Assembly (NCBI RefSeq): GCF_014696825.1
Contig: NZ_JACJQU010000001.1
Coordinates: 434,001-498,000 of the forward strand
Length of the DNA stretch: 64,000 bases
Source of the DNA: Anabaena sphaerica FACHB-251
GTDB lineage: Bacteria > Cyanobacteriota > Cyanobacteriia > Cyanobacteriales > Nostocaceae
Direction of reading: 5' to 3'
In this document: positions 18,890-27,214 of the stretch, in pieces
How positions within the stretch are numbered: position 1 is the stretch's first letter
Layout: each line of letters starts with the position of its first letter
Made by a program: the position numbers and the translations under genes
Notes under the pieces: generated by a model
Seen by the model: only the letters and a program-made list of their open reading frames with translations
What the model was told of the DNA's origin: nothing
Database searches by the model: none

Positions 18890-19230
18890 CCTTAAGAATT
18901 GACGGCTGATGTCAGCAACACCCAAACACCCAAACACCCAAACACCCATAATAAATATTTTATTGTGAATATTTTGGGCTAATTCTCTGGCTATTTAGAA
19001 TATTTGTACTATAAATGGGCTAAGTTAGGCAAGCACCAATAGGGAACTGGTAATGGTAAGGTTAACTACCAATTACCAACTACCAATCAGCATTTAAGGA
19101 TGAAAAAACGAATGGCTAACGCTCCCGTAAGGGCTACAGGATTAATTTTCATCATCCTCAAACCTACCCTGTTCATCCTTGTAATACCAGAATTTTGATC
19201 CTAATTACCAATGTCAAAAGGTGAAATTCT
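18890..19230. repeat. Spacer with an 8-bp STRR (ACACCCAA)
   Basis: Four ACACCCAA units lie at about 18917-18947, then AT-rich sequence and an ATTACCAACT-type tract near 19065-19090. I see no gene in these 341 bp. Confidence 0.7.
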
Positions 19231-20136
19231 CTACTGGGCAGGCGGTGGATCGGGGATGATTACACCTTCTTCGGAATCTAGGGCTGATTGCATCCGGGGT
19301 AATTCTAAGAACTTTTTGGTATCTAGCAGCAGGCGTGTCCCCCAAAGATTTTGCTTGAGAAAATCTAAATCGGCATAGCGTTGATCTATGCGGAGTGCTG
19401 CTTCCCCCATTGCTAAACCTTGCTGGCTATCGCCTTTAGTATACAAGGCTACTGCCAATGCTAATAAAGGTTCTGCGGCTTTTTTATCAATAGTAACTGC
19501 CTCTTGCCATTGCTTAATCGCACCTTGAACATCACCCTGTTCGTATTTGATTAACCCAATGTTGTTAATTGCTGGCCAGAATTTTTTATCTTGGGAAACA
19601 GCTTGATTAAATTGAGCGATCGCCTCTGGTAAACGACCTAGCATATAATAAGCATTACCCAAATCAAACAACCCCTCTGGGTCATTAGGTTTTAACTTCA
19701 AACCGGCTTGGTAATGGGCTGCTGAAGCCTGATAATTTTCCCGCTGAAAATTAGCTGAACCCAAAGCAAACAGAATGTCAGGATTTTTGGGATTGAGAGT
19801 TTGCGCCTTTGTCAAGGCGGCGATCGCTGCATCAAACTCTTTAGTCTGCAAATGTAATCCACCTAACAGCAACCATACTTTATCACTTTTAGGAGCCAGT
19901 TGAGTAGCCAGTCTCGCTCTTGGCAAAGCCAAATCAATTTGTTGAAACTGCGCTAATTGAGCGGCCTGCTGCGCCAAGCTCAATCCCTGCTGCTCCAACT
20001 TAGCTGCATCAATCTCCACTGTATGAGGTATTAGTGCCTGTGCGTGAACAGATGAGGGCATATTCCACAAACTACAGACAACTAGAAGAGAAATCACATG
20101 AAGGTGTTTTGGCACACTACCGCCTCTTAGCCACAA
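19231..20136 (-). CDS. Exported TPR protein
   Basis: 301 residues. The N-terminus (basic, then HVISLLVVCSLWNMPSSVHAQA) looks like a cleavable Sec signal peptide, with a probable cut after AQA. Then come about five TPR units from 60 to 260, each with the A-x-x-x-x-x-A-x-x-L-x-P pattern (for example AIAALTKAQTLNPKNPDILFALGSA, AIAQFNQAVSQDKKFWPAINNIG). It ends in an acidic, Pro-rich tail. Likely a periplasmic scaffold for envelope proteins; no partner is indicated. The neighbour upstream (divergent) is the TetR gene. Confidence 0.82.
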   Translation of the reverse strand: MWLRGGSVPKHLHVISLLVVCSLWNMPSSVHAQALIPHTVEIDAAKLEQQGLSLAQQAAQLAQFQQIDLALPRARLATQLAPKSDKVWLLLGGLHLQTKEFDAAIAALTKAQTLNPKNPDILFALGSANFQRENYQASAAHYQAGLKLKPNDPEGLFDLGNAYYMLGRLPEAIAQFNQAVSQDKKFWPAINNIGLIKYEQGDVQGAIKQWQEAVTIDKKAAEPLLALAVALYTKGDSQQGLAMGEAALRIDQRYADLDFLKQNLWGTRLLLDTKKFLELPRMQSALDSEEGVIIPDPPPAQ

Positions 20137-20250
20137 ATCAAATCATCTTTCCGATAGCTTAGACGATTTCCACTGTAGACGACAGGTAAATTTTACAGTA
20201 GTTATTGCTGCAACATTTGAGTTGACATTACGATCAAGATCAATTAAATT

Positions 20251-20272
20251 AATAAGTGAATACACACTTATT
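20251..20272 (+). promoter_or_regulatory. TetR operator 1 (perfect inverted repeat)
   Basis: AATAAGTG-AATACA-CACTTATT is a perfect 8+8 bp inverted repeat ending one base before the tetR ATG at 20274. A related 22-bp site is at 20906-20927. Position and symmetry fit autorepression. Confidence 0.8.
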
Positions 20273-20273
20273 T

Positions 20274-20867
20274 ATGGCACGCACACCCAAAATCACCAAT
20301 CAGCAAATTTTAGATGCAGCCTGTGAAATCTTTCTCCAACAAGGATTTGGTGCTTCAACCTTAGAAATTGCTCAAAAAGCAGGAATTTCTGAAGCGTCGA
20401 TTTTCAAGCGATTCTCAACCAAAGAAGAACTTTTCTTTGCGTCAATGGGAATTCCTGAAAGACCCCCTTGGGTGCAAGAACTTGATTCTTTATCTGGAAA
20501 AGGAAATCTCAAACAAAACCTAATTCATCTGTGTCTGCAAACTTTAGAATTTCATCGTCAGGTGATGCCACGACTGATGATGTTGAAAGCACGTGGTAAT
20601 CTGTTTCCAGAAACAGCAAGTGTAATTAAGTCAAAACCTATCCGCGAGGTTAAAGTATTCACCAACTTCCTAGCGCAAGAAATAGAACAAGGACGATTGC
20701 GCCCCTGCGATCCTCATACTATTGCTATGATATTGCTAGGATCGCTCATGAACTATGTTTTCTTGGAACAAATGCACCCCGCAGAAGTTCTAAAAATAGA
20801 GGAAGCAATATTTGTCGAGAACCTTGTAGATATTGTTTGGCAAGGAATTGCACCCATTCAAGATTAA
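20274..20867 (+). CDS. TetR/AcrR-family repressor
   Basis: 197 residues from ATG 20274; a GTG at 20256 would put the start inside the operator and is rejected. The N-terminal helix-turn-helix (about 7-50) reads ITNQQILDAACEIFLQQG, then STLEIAQKAGISEASIFKRFSTKEELF, a classic TetR DNA-binding domain. The C-terminal helical domain, ending in MILLGSLMNYVFLEQ, should bind a ligand and dimerise. It lies upstream of a MacAB-like efflux operon on the same strand, with operator copies in front of itself and in front of the operon. It is therefore the probable local regulator. Confidence 0.92.
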   Translation: MARTPKITNQQILDAACEIFLQQGFGASTLEIAQKAGISEASIFKRFSTKEELFFASMGIPERPPWVQELDSLSGKGNLKQNLIHLCLQTLEFHRQVMPRLMMLKARGNLFPETASVIKSKPIREVKVFTNFLAQEIEQGRLRPCDPHTIAMILLGSLMNYVFLEQMHPAEVLKIEEAIFVENLVDIVWQGIAPIQD

Positions 20868-20905
20868 TTGCACAATTTAACTAAAACCTCTTTTTTGAAA
20901 AAATT

Positions 20906-20927
20906 AATAAGTGATTACTTACATTTT
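20906..20927 (+). promoter_or_regulatory. TetR operator 2, upstream of the efflux operon
   Basis: AATAAGTGATTACTTACATTTT matches operator 1 at 17 of 22 positions and contains the inner inverted repeat TAAGT-GATT-ACTTA. It lies about 230 bp before the HlyD-family gene, in AT-rich promoter-like DNA. Confidence 0.68.
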
Positions 20928-21155
20928 ATTATATTGTTTAGGAAAATTACTTCTCCAGTTCGATTTTTTTTCAGCACAACTGGCAAAACAAAATCAATCA
21001 GATGATGGCTCATCCTATATTTAATTGCTAGGATAAAAGGACAAATAATAATCAGCAATGTATTGATTTTATTGATGATTTTTATAAACAGTATTCTTCA
21101 TTCTTGAGTTCAATAAATTAACAACTCTCAATTCTAGTAAATACGGCCAAACAAT

Positions 21156-22625
21156 ATGACTGCTTACATAGAAATTCCGCTAATTGGCAAAAAAATTAAG
21201 TACCCATTTCGCTGGTTAATGGGGTTGATGGCATCTGGTATTTTGATAGTTGGGACAACCACAGCCTTAAAAATAGCGAATCTAGAAAACAGTAAACAAG
21301 ACATTACTAAACTCACTGTTCCAGTAGCAGCAAAAAACGTCACTGTGCGGATTACCGCTAGTGGGAAAGTGCAACCAGTACAAAGCGTGAATATTAGTCC
21401 CAAAAATCCGGGAATTATCACCGATTTGGATATTGAACAGGGGGAAAAAGTCCAGAAAGGACAAATTATTGCTCGGATGGATAATTCCGAAATTAAGATG
21501 CGAATTCTCCAATTTCAAGCCAACTTAGAGCAAGCCAAAGCACAATTAGCAGAGAGTCAAGCGGGGAGTCGTCCCGAAGAAATTGCCCAAGGGAAAGCAC
21601 GTGTAGCTCAAGCTGAGGCTCAGTTAGCTATCATTCGGGCGGGGAATCGTACTCAAGAAATTGATCAAGCACGGGCTGCTGTAGATTCAGCCAAAGCGCA
21701 AGTAGAATTAACCCAAGCCAGAGTTAGACGTTATCAGGGATTAGCAAAAGAAGGCGCTATTTCCCAAGATTCCCTAGAACAATATATCAGTGAAGATAAA
21801 AGAGCAAAAGCCAGTTTACAAGAAGCTCAACGCCGATTATCACTGCAACAAGTGGGTAGCCGCGACGAAGATATTAAAAAGCAAGAAGCAGTAGTTACTC
21901 AAGAACGGGAAGCACTGCGAAGGTTAGAAAATGGCAGTCGGATCGAAGAAATTGCCCGACTTAAAGCATCTGTAGCGGCTGCAAATGCTCAGTTAAAGCA
22001 GCAACAAGTCCAGTTGGAAGATACCATTATTCGCGCTCCTTTTGCAGGGATTGTGACTCAAAAATACGCGAATATAGGAGCTTTTGTAACACCAACAACT
22101 TCGGCTTCTAGCAGTACATCAGCAACTTCCAGTTCAATTGTGGCCTTAGCGACGGGTTTGGAAGTTTTAGCTCAAGTTCCCGAAGCTGATATTGGTAGAA
22201 TTAAGCAGGGACAACCGGTGGAAATTGTCGCTGATGCCTATCCCGATCAAGTGTTTAAAGGCCGTGTCCGTTTGATTGCTCCTGAAGCGGTGATAGAGCA
22301 AGGTGTGACATCTTTTCAGGTGCGGGTGGTGATTGATAGTGGTGCAGATAAACTGCGTTCTGGCTTAAATGTGGATTTAACGTTTTTGGGCGATCGCATT
22401 AACGATGCTTTAACTCTACCAACAGTCGCAATTCTCACCGAAAATGGTAAAACTGGCGTACTGATACCAGATGCAAATAATAAACCTCAGTTTCGAGAAA
22501 TCACAATTGGAACGCAAATCAAAGATGAAACGCAAGTTTTAGAGGGAGTAAAACAGGGTGATTTGATATTTGTGAACCCACCCAAAGACTACAAAATTCA
22601 AAAAGCCAAAGCAGAGAAAAAATAA
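21156..22625 (+). CDS. HlyD/MacA-type membrane fusion protein
   Basis: 489-residue periplasmic adaptor linking an inner-membrane ABC transporter to an outer-membrane channel. One N-terminal membrane anchor (about 17-40). The first barrel half has VRITASGKVQPVQSVNISPKNPG, and the lipoyl half-motif IITDLDIEQGEKVQKGQIIARMD follows. A long coiled-coil hairpin (about 120-300, rich in Gln/Ala/Glu) contains repeated SRPEEIAQGKARVAQAEA-like units. Then come the second lipoyl half (DTIIRAPFAGIVTQKYANIGAFV) and beta-barrel. Its stop codon overlaps the next start by one base (TAATG), so translation is coupled. Confidence 0.93.
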   Translation: MTAYIEIPLIGKKIKYPFRWLMGLMASGILIVGTTTALKIANLENSKQDITKLTVPVAAKNVTVRITASGKVQPVQSVNISPKNPGIITDLDIEQGEKVQKGQIIARMDNSEIKMRILQFQANLEQAKAQLAESQAGSRPEEIAQGKARVAQAEAQLAIIRAGNRTQEIDQARAAVDSAKAQVELTQARVRRYQGLAKEGAISQDSLEQYISEDKRAKASLQEAQRRLSLQQVGSRDEDIKKQEAVVTQEREALRRLENGSRIEEIARLKASVAAANAQLKQQQVQLEDTIIRAPFAGIVTQKYANIGAFVTPTTSASSSTSATSSSIVALATGLEVLAQVPEADIGRIKQGQPVEIVADAYPDQVFKGRVRLIAPEAVIEQGVTSFQVRVVIDSGADKLRSGLNVDLTFLGDRINDALTLPTVAILTENGKTGVLIPDANNKPQFREITIGTQIKDETQVLEGVKQGDLIFVNPPKDYKIQKAKAEKK

Positions 22626-23842
22626 TGAATTTTTTAGAAAGCGTGCAAATGGCAGGTAAAACCTTACTCGCTAACAAATTGCGAAGCGCCTTAACAATGT
22701 TGGGTATTATCATTGGTAATGGCTCTGTAATTGCGATGATTGGAATTGGGGAAGGGGGACAAAAGTTTGTAGCCAATCAACTAAATTCCTTGGGACCAAA
22801 CATTTTATTTGTGATTCCCGGTAATGAAGAAGTTCAACGGGTTTCTAGAGATGTTACCAGAACTCTGGTTTTAGAAGATGCTAAAGCGATCGCAACTCAA
22901 GTACCCACAATAGCAGCTACCTCTGCCGAACTCAATAGTAGACAGGTGGTTACTTATAAAAATAGAAATACCGATGTCAATATTATTGGTACAACTCCCA
23001 GCTTTTTGACAGTACGTGATTTTGAAGTAGCGACAGGAAGGTTTTTCACAGACATAGATATGAAGCGCAGCAACCAAGTTGTCGTGCTTGGTGCAAAATT
23101 GAAAGAAAAACTTTTTGGTAATACTAATCCCGTTAGTCAGCAGATACGAATCAAAAACGCCAGCTTTCAAGTAATTGGGGTACTAACAGACAAAGGTTCA
23201 AATTTGGGTGTAGATTACGATGAATCAGCATTAGTTCCGATTCTCACATCAGCAAATCGGCTAGTCGGCAAAACTTCTCCCTATGGATTAGAAGTAACCT
23301 ATATTGTTGCTTCTGCGAAAGATGCAGATAGTGTAGATGCAGCAGAGTTTCAAATTACCAATTTACTACGACAACGCCACAAACTTGTCGGTGAAAATGA
23401 TTTTACTATCCGTACCCAAAAGGATGCTTTGCAAACAGTAGGTCAAATTTCCGGTGCTTTGACAACCATGCTGGCTGCGATCGCAGGCATTTCTCTATTT
23501 GTCGGTGGAATTGGTATTATGAATATTATGCTCGTTTCTGTCACCGAACGCACCCAAGAAATTGGATTGAGAAAAGCAATTGGTGCTACTCAACAAGACA
23601 TTTTACTTCAGTTCATAATTGAAGCAGTAATTGTTTCTGTAATTGGCGGTTTAGTGGGTACTGCGGTTGGTGTCGGTTGCATAATCTTAGTATCAGCCCT
23701 AACTCCTTTAGAAGCGAGTATTTCCATTGTTTCAATTACAATGGCTGTTGGCATTTCTGGTGGAATTGGTTTATTTTTTGGCGTAGTTCCTGCCCGTCGT
23801 GCTGCTCAACTTGACCCAATTGTGGCATTAAGGAGCGCGTAA
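22625..23842 (+). CDS. MacB-type ABC transporter permease
   Basis: 405 residues with the MacB/FtsX topology. There is an N-terminal helix (ALTMLGIIIGNGSVIAMIGIG), a large periplasmic domain (about 45-270) and three C-terminal helices. The signature EIGLRKAIGATQQDILLQFIIEA and the terminal PARRAAQLDPIVALR are typical of MacB_PCD permeases. It acts with the fusion protein upstream and probably with the ATPase at 24374. The 530-bp gap before that ATPase is filled with repeats, unusual for this operon type. Confidence 0.92.
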   Translation: MNFLESVQMAGKTLLANKLRSALTMLGIIIGNGSVIAMIGIGEGGQKFVANQLNSLGPNILFVIPGNEEVQRVSRDVTRTLVLEDAKAIATQVPTIAATSAELNSRQVVTYKNRNTDVNIIGTTPSFLTVRDFEVATGRFFTDIDMKRSNQVVVLGAKLKEKLFGNTNPVSQQIRIKNASFQVIGVLTDKGSNLGVDYDESALVPILTSANRLVGKTSPYGLEVTYIVASAKDADSVDAAEFQITNLLRQRHKLVGENDFTIRTQKDALQTVGQISGALTTMLAAIAGISLFVGGIGIMNIMLVSVTERTQEIGLRKAIGATQQDILLQFIIEAVIVSVIGGLVGTAVGVGCIILVSALTPLEASISIVSITMAVGISGGIGLFFGVVPARRAAQLDPIVALRSA

Positions 23843-23861
23843 ATAATTAAAAATTAAAGAT

Positions 23862-24052
23862 TCAGGATATCCAGGATTTGAGGATTTTCAGGATTGAAAT
23901 ATTTAGATGATTAGAGAATTTTTGGACATATTGTATATATAAATGTGGATTTTGGAAAATAGCGGTTTTTTAAAATGTCAGAATCAGGATGTCCAGGATT
24001 TAAGGATTTTCAGGATTGAAATATTTAGATGATTAGAGAATTTTTGGACATA
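23862..24052. repeat. 69-bp direct repeat, two copies
   Basis: Copies at 23862-23930 and 23984-24052 differ at only two positions and start 122 bp apart. A partial inverted copy (GTCAATCCTTAAATCCTGGA...) lies at 24304-24341. All are in the spacer between permease and ATPase genes. Confidence 0.88.
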
Positions 24053-24280
24053 CAGCAGATTGCAATACTTGTCGGTTAAGGAAATGTAGCTTGGGTTGAG
24101 CGATAGCGAAACGCAACAAAATCCTTGATAATGTTGGGTTTCGTTCCTCAACCCAACCTACCGTATAATTACTTTTTAGGCTTAACCGAGCAGTATTGCA
24201 GCAGATTGCAGATCAATGAGGTACAGAATCAAAATTGAAACCTAGACACCAAGCCAGTTTTACTCCTGACTCCTGCTATA
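24051..24280. repeat. MITE-like element B copy 1, interrupted by element C
   Basis: The ends read TACAGCAG and CTGCTATA, with an internal AGATCAATGAGGTACAGAATC. A second, uninterrupted copy is at 43695-43805 on the other strand. Here the element is split by the 136-bp element C. Without the insertion and its duplicated target it would be 84 bp. Confidence 0.8.
24063..24198. mobile_element. 136-bp MITE (element C) with 10-bp target duplication
   Basis: 18-bp terminal inverted repeats CAATACTTGTCGGTTAAG and CTTAACCGAGCAGTATTG (16 of 18 paired), flanked on both sides by the exact duplicate CAGCAGATTG (24053-24062 and 24199-24208). The interior carries GTTGGGTTTCGTTCCTCAAC paired with TTGGGTTGAGCGATAGCGAA. 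It has no coding capacity and needs a transposase in trans. Confidence 0.88.
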
Positions 24281-24373
24281 AATGATAATTATCAAATTTT
24301 CATCCTGTCAATCCTTAAATCCTGGATATCCTGATTCTGACAAAAAAACTATTTAAAAAAAGGATAAATCTCC

Positions 24374-25138
24374 ATGTCTAATACTCTCACTGTTAACGAT
24401 TCTAGTATTACTAATCCTGAGAGAAAATCAGGAATTATTTGTTTAGAGAACATCTTCAAAATATATGGTAGTGGTGAAACAGAAGTAAAAGCCCTAAATG
24501 ATATCAACTTAGTTATAGAAAAAGGTGAATATTGTGCGATTATGGGACCTTCTGGTTCTGGTAAATCTACCGCGATGAATATTATCGGCTGTTTAGATCG
24601 TCCCAGTTCTGGACATTATTATTTAGACAATCTTGATGTAGCCCAAATCGGTGATACAGAATTGGCACATATTCGCAATAAAAAGTTAGGGTTTGTATTT
24701 CAACAATTCCATTTATTAAACCAATTGACAGCAATGGAAAATGTGATGCTGCCAATGGTGTATGCTGGTGTTAAGCCTGGGGAAAGAAAAGAACGGGCAA
24801 TTGAGGCATTGATAAAAGTAGGTTTAGAAAAACGTCTCAATAATAAACCTACCCAATTATCAGGGGGACAACAACAAAGAGTAGCGATCGCCCGCGCCAT
24901 TGTCAACCGTCCCGTTGTGCTTTTAGCTGATGAACCTACAGGTGCATTAGACTCTCGCACTACTCAGGAAGTTTTAGATATTTTTGGTGAATTAAATAGC
25001 AGTGGAATTACAGTTGTTATGGTAACTCATGAAACAGAAGTTGCTCGTCAAACTAAACGCATTGTTTGGTTTCGTGATGGAGAAGTTGTCCATTCTCACC
25101 TGACACCAAGTGAGTTACATCAGCTTGTAGTTTCTTGA
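24374..25138 (+). CDS. MacB/LolD-type ABC transporter ATPase
   Basis: 254 residues. Walker [10 protein letters not shown] (about 56-64), Q-loop FVFQQFHLL, signature [15 protein letters not shown], Walker [14 protein letters not shown] and the switch His in VMVTHETE. The sequence family is the LolD/MacB/SalX type that powers FtsX-like permeases, so it most likely energises the permease at 22625. An N-terminal extension of about 20 residues precedes the domain. It starts at ATG 24374 after AAAAAAAGGATAAATCTCC. Confidence 0.93.
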   Translation: MSNTLTVNDSSITNPERKSGIICLENIFKIYGSGETEVKALNDINLVIEKGEYCAIMGPSGSGKSTAMNIIGCLDRPSSGHYYLDNLDVAQIGDTELAHIRNKKLGFVFQQFHLLNQLTAMENVMLPMVYAGVKPGERKERAIEALIKVGLEKRLNNKPTQLSGGQQQRVAIARAIVNRPVVLLADEPTGALDSRTTQEVLDIFGELNSSGITVVMVTHETEVARQTKRIVWFRDGEVVHSHLTPSELHQLVVS

Positions 25139-25173
25139 GCAGAATATCAACAGTCAAATTGAAAGATTAGAAT

Positions 25174-25287
25174 AAGTAGGTAGGCGTTGAAAATTGTCAT
25201 TATGGCAAGGCAAAAGGCAAAAGGGAAGAGATTTTCAGAGTTTTTACATTTTTGTACTTGCTTCGGTTTTTTCGAGCCGACTTACTT
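25174..25287. repeat. MITE-like element D copy 2 (reverse)
   Basis: Starts AAGTAGGTAGGCGTTGAAAA and ends CCGACTTACTT. It contains the reverse complement of the ATAACGACAATTTTTAACGC and AAACCGAAG segments seen in the copy at 44971-45085. It ends 38 bp before arfB and so forms that gene's upstream region. Confidence 0.7.
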
Positions 25288-25325
25288 AAAAGCGGGATAA
25301 ACATCAAAGTCATTAAAAAATCACC

Positions 25326-25739
25326 ATGCTGCAAATCACCGACAGAACCACCATCCCTATTAGCGAAATTAGTATTACTGCAATTCGTTCTCAAGGTGCA
25401 GGTGGTCAAAATGTCAATAAAGTTGCTACAGCCATTCATTTGCGCTTCGACATCAACGCCTCTTCCCTATCACCGCTTTACAAAGAACGTCTGCTCAATT
25501 TGGGAGATCAACGCATCACCAAAGATGGGATAATCGTTATCAAAGCCCAACAGCATCGTACTCAAGAACAGAATAAAGAAGACGCGCTCAAACGTCTCCA
25601 AACCTTAATCAAAAGCGTCACTGTCATTTCCCCAAAACGCAAGCCCACAAAACCCTCGCGCGGCGCTAAAAATAAACGCATTGACAGCAAAACCAAACGC
25701 GGCGAAATTAAAGCCCTAAGAGGCAAAATTACAGATTGA
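25326..25739 (+). CDS. arfB: Peptidyl-tRNA hydrolase ArfB (ribosome rescue)
   Basis: Releases peptides from ribosomes stalled without a stop codon. 137 residues with the release-factor catalytic motif in RSQGAGGQNVNKVATA (GGQ about residues 26-28) and a basic, flexible C-tail (SPKRKPTKPSRGAKNKRIDSKTKRGEIKALRG) that enters the mRNA channel. The absence of stop-codon-recognition domains and the length separate it from RF1/RF2. ATG start with no strong ribosome site; a mobile repeat ends just upstream. Confidence 0.92.
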   Translation: MLQITDRTTIPISEISITAIRSQGAGGQNVNKVATAIHLRFDINASSLSPLYKERLLNLGDQRITKDGIIVIKAQQHRTQEQNKEDALKRLQTLIKSVTVISPKRKPTKPSRGAKNKRIDSKTKRGEIKALRGKITD

Positions 25740-25771
25740 GCGATGCAACACATCCGGTAAATAATCACTCA

Positions 25772-25862
25772 TATAGCAATGGACAAGGCGGTTAGGACAT
25801 TATTAAAAGCTCAAATTCAGTGATAAAAAAGGTTTTACTTTTGCCTTTTGCCTACTGCTATA
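25772..25862. repeat. MITE-like element A copy 1
   Basis: TATAGCA...TGCTATA ends, 91 bp, with the internal signature GGACAAGGCGGTTAGGACAT. Copies lie at 32891-32981 (reverse) and 39753-39850. Confidence 0.75.
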
Positions 25863-25988
25863 TTATTATGGGCAAAGTATTATATTAATAATCGTAGGTG
25901 AAGTGATACATTTTCACCTCACCCCAGCGGAGTTAAATCAAATTACAACTTGTTAAATTCCGACTCAAAATTCAGAATTTTGAATTAA

Positions 25989-26522
25989 TTACAAACTCGA
26001 AGTTTTGCCTGTTTCTGCTTGCGTTGCAATCGGCTTGACATCACTAAAACCCATCTCACCAGCAATAGTTCGCAAAACAGAAATTTGACCTTCAAAATCT
26101 ATTTCTTCAATTCGAGCAAGTAAATCATTAATTGCCTCAGTTGACTCGTAATTATCTGGCATTCCCACTACTGTATCCCCCATAGCTTCTGCCCAAACAT
26201 ACCAAACTAATAACTGGTTATTTTCTTTTAATGCCCCATAAGCACGAGAATAGTCTGTATCCTGACAGTTAACTATATCCCGCATAATTTCTAGTTGTTC
26301 CTCATCTGATAATTGTAAATAGTCTCCTAGCAACATTGGAGCTAATTCTGGTTCTGCGGCTGAGGGAGCCGCTGGAGTAACAGTATCACCCATTTTTTCA
26401 TAAACAAAATATAGCCAAGCTAATTTGGCATCGGTATCTAAAGCATTAAACTCTGCCACTAAATTTTGAGTTTCCTGGCTCTGAGCTTGATGAGAAATAG
26501 TTTTATTGTAACTTGCGGTCAT
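25989..26522 (-). CDS. Divergent OCP N-terminal-domain-like protein
   Basis: 177 residues resembling the all-helical carotenoid-binding N-domain of OCP. KLAWLYFVYEKMGDTVTPAAP matches the OCP LALIWFAYLEMGKT region. LLVWYVWAEAMGD matches the second half containing the carotenoid-contact Trp, and GQISVLRTIAGEMGF matches the end of the domain. Several positions differ from true HCPs: an acidic DEEQLEIMRDI and a shortened VGMPDNYES in place of the VPVPAGYQ strand. Carotenoid binding is therefore uncertain. It could be a quencher, a carotenoid carrier or a scaffold. It lies 2.5 kb from the HCP/CTDH pair and is divergent from the gene at 26751. Confidence 0.75.
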   Translation of the reverse strand: MTASYNKTISHQAQSQETQNLVAEFNALDTDAKLAWLYFVYEKMGDTVTPAAPSAAEPELAPMLLGDYLQLSDEEQLEIMRDIVNCQDTDYSRAYGALKENNQLLVWYVWAEAMGDTVVGMPDNYESTEAINDLLARIEEIDFEGQISVLRTIAGEMGFSDVKPIATQAETGKTSSL

Positions 26523-26750
26523 ATCATCACCAGCGCAATTTAACAGTTAAGACCTACAGGATTATCAGACTTTTATAATTCTGTTCTAGTACCAAAAGAA
26601 AGATGTTTAATAATTAGCTAATTTAGTTATTTATCTACCCTTTAATAGAGTTGGATATCTCTCTTAGGGAGCAAGATTTTAATATTTTTTTTAGCTATTT
26701 TAGATAAAGTTGCACCAGCAGCAATGTAAATATTAATTAAGGTTTTAGTT

Positions 26751-27128
26751 ATGTCTGATAAAGTGAAGCCTAATCCCAATCAAGCTACCACTCATGATGC
26801 AAAATTAGCTGCCGAACAAATAGTGAACGGTGAAGAAAAAGCGCCAAAGGTAGATTTTGAAGCTGATTATGCAGCTGCACAGCAATTCAGTGTTAGTGAA
26901 ATTGACCGCACAGATGAAGGTTCTGCTGCGGCTGAAGCGGCCACTGCACCTAAATATGACATCCCTGAACCAGAAGAGACACAAACTCAAGCACAGTCTA
27001 CTGGTAATCCTGATGATTATGTAGAAATGGCTAAGGAAATTGGTGCTTCTAGAGATGAAGCTGTGACTAGCATCAGTGATGATTTAGTAAAAAAAGCTTT
27101 GAAAAAGGGTGAAGCTGCTCATCAGTAA
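26751..27128 (+). CDS. Small acidic, probably disordered cyanobacterial protein
   Basis: 125 residues, very hydrophilic and acidic, rich in Ala/Glu/Asp/Thr/Gln. There is no signal peptide, membrane segment or recognised domain. A short helical C-terminal stretch reads DDYVEMAKEIGASRDEAVTSISDDLVKKALKKGE. The composition suggests a stress- or desiccation-type disordered protein, but this is inference. An AAGGTTTTAGTT sequence precedes the ATG, and a clear terminator follows. Divergent from the OCP-domain gene, so both may share regulation from the 228-bp spacer. Confidence 0.7.
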   Translation: MSDKVKPNPNQATTHDAKLAAEQIVNGEEKAPKVDFEADYAAAQQFSVSEIDRTDEGSAAAEAATAPKYDIPEPEETQTQAQSTGNPDDYVEMAKEIGASRDEAVTSISDDLVKKALKKGEAAHQ

Positions 27129-27187
27129 TTAAAGATTTTCTATCAAAAACATATTTTTAGAATTGCAATAAAGATATTATTGCTAAT

Positions 27188-27214
27188 GCTCAACCGGAAT
27201 CAGGTTGGGCTTTT
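27188..27214 (+). terminator. Intrinsic terminator between convergent genes
   Basis: GCTCAACC and GGTTGGGC form an 8-position stem (one G-T) around GGAATCA, followed by TTTT. It lies between the convergent genes ending at 27128 and 27213. Confidence 0.8.

Noticed and set aside
23843-24373. A hidden gene between permease and ATPase
   Set aside because: All 530 bp are explained by the direct repeat, nested MITEs and AT-rich sequence; no frame with a start and motif was found.
21156-25138. DevBCA heterocyst glycolipid exporter
   Set aside because: The order (fusion, permease, ATPase) is the same, but the permease carries MacB-type signatures and a TetR gene is linked. A MacAB-like efflux system fits better.
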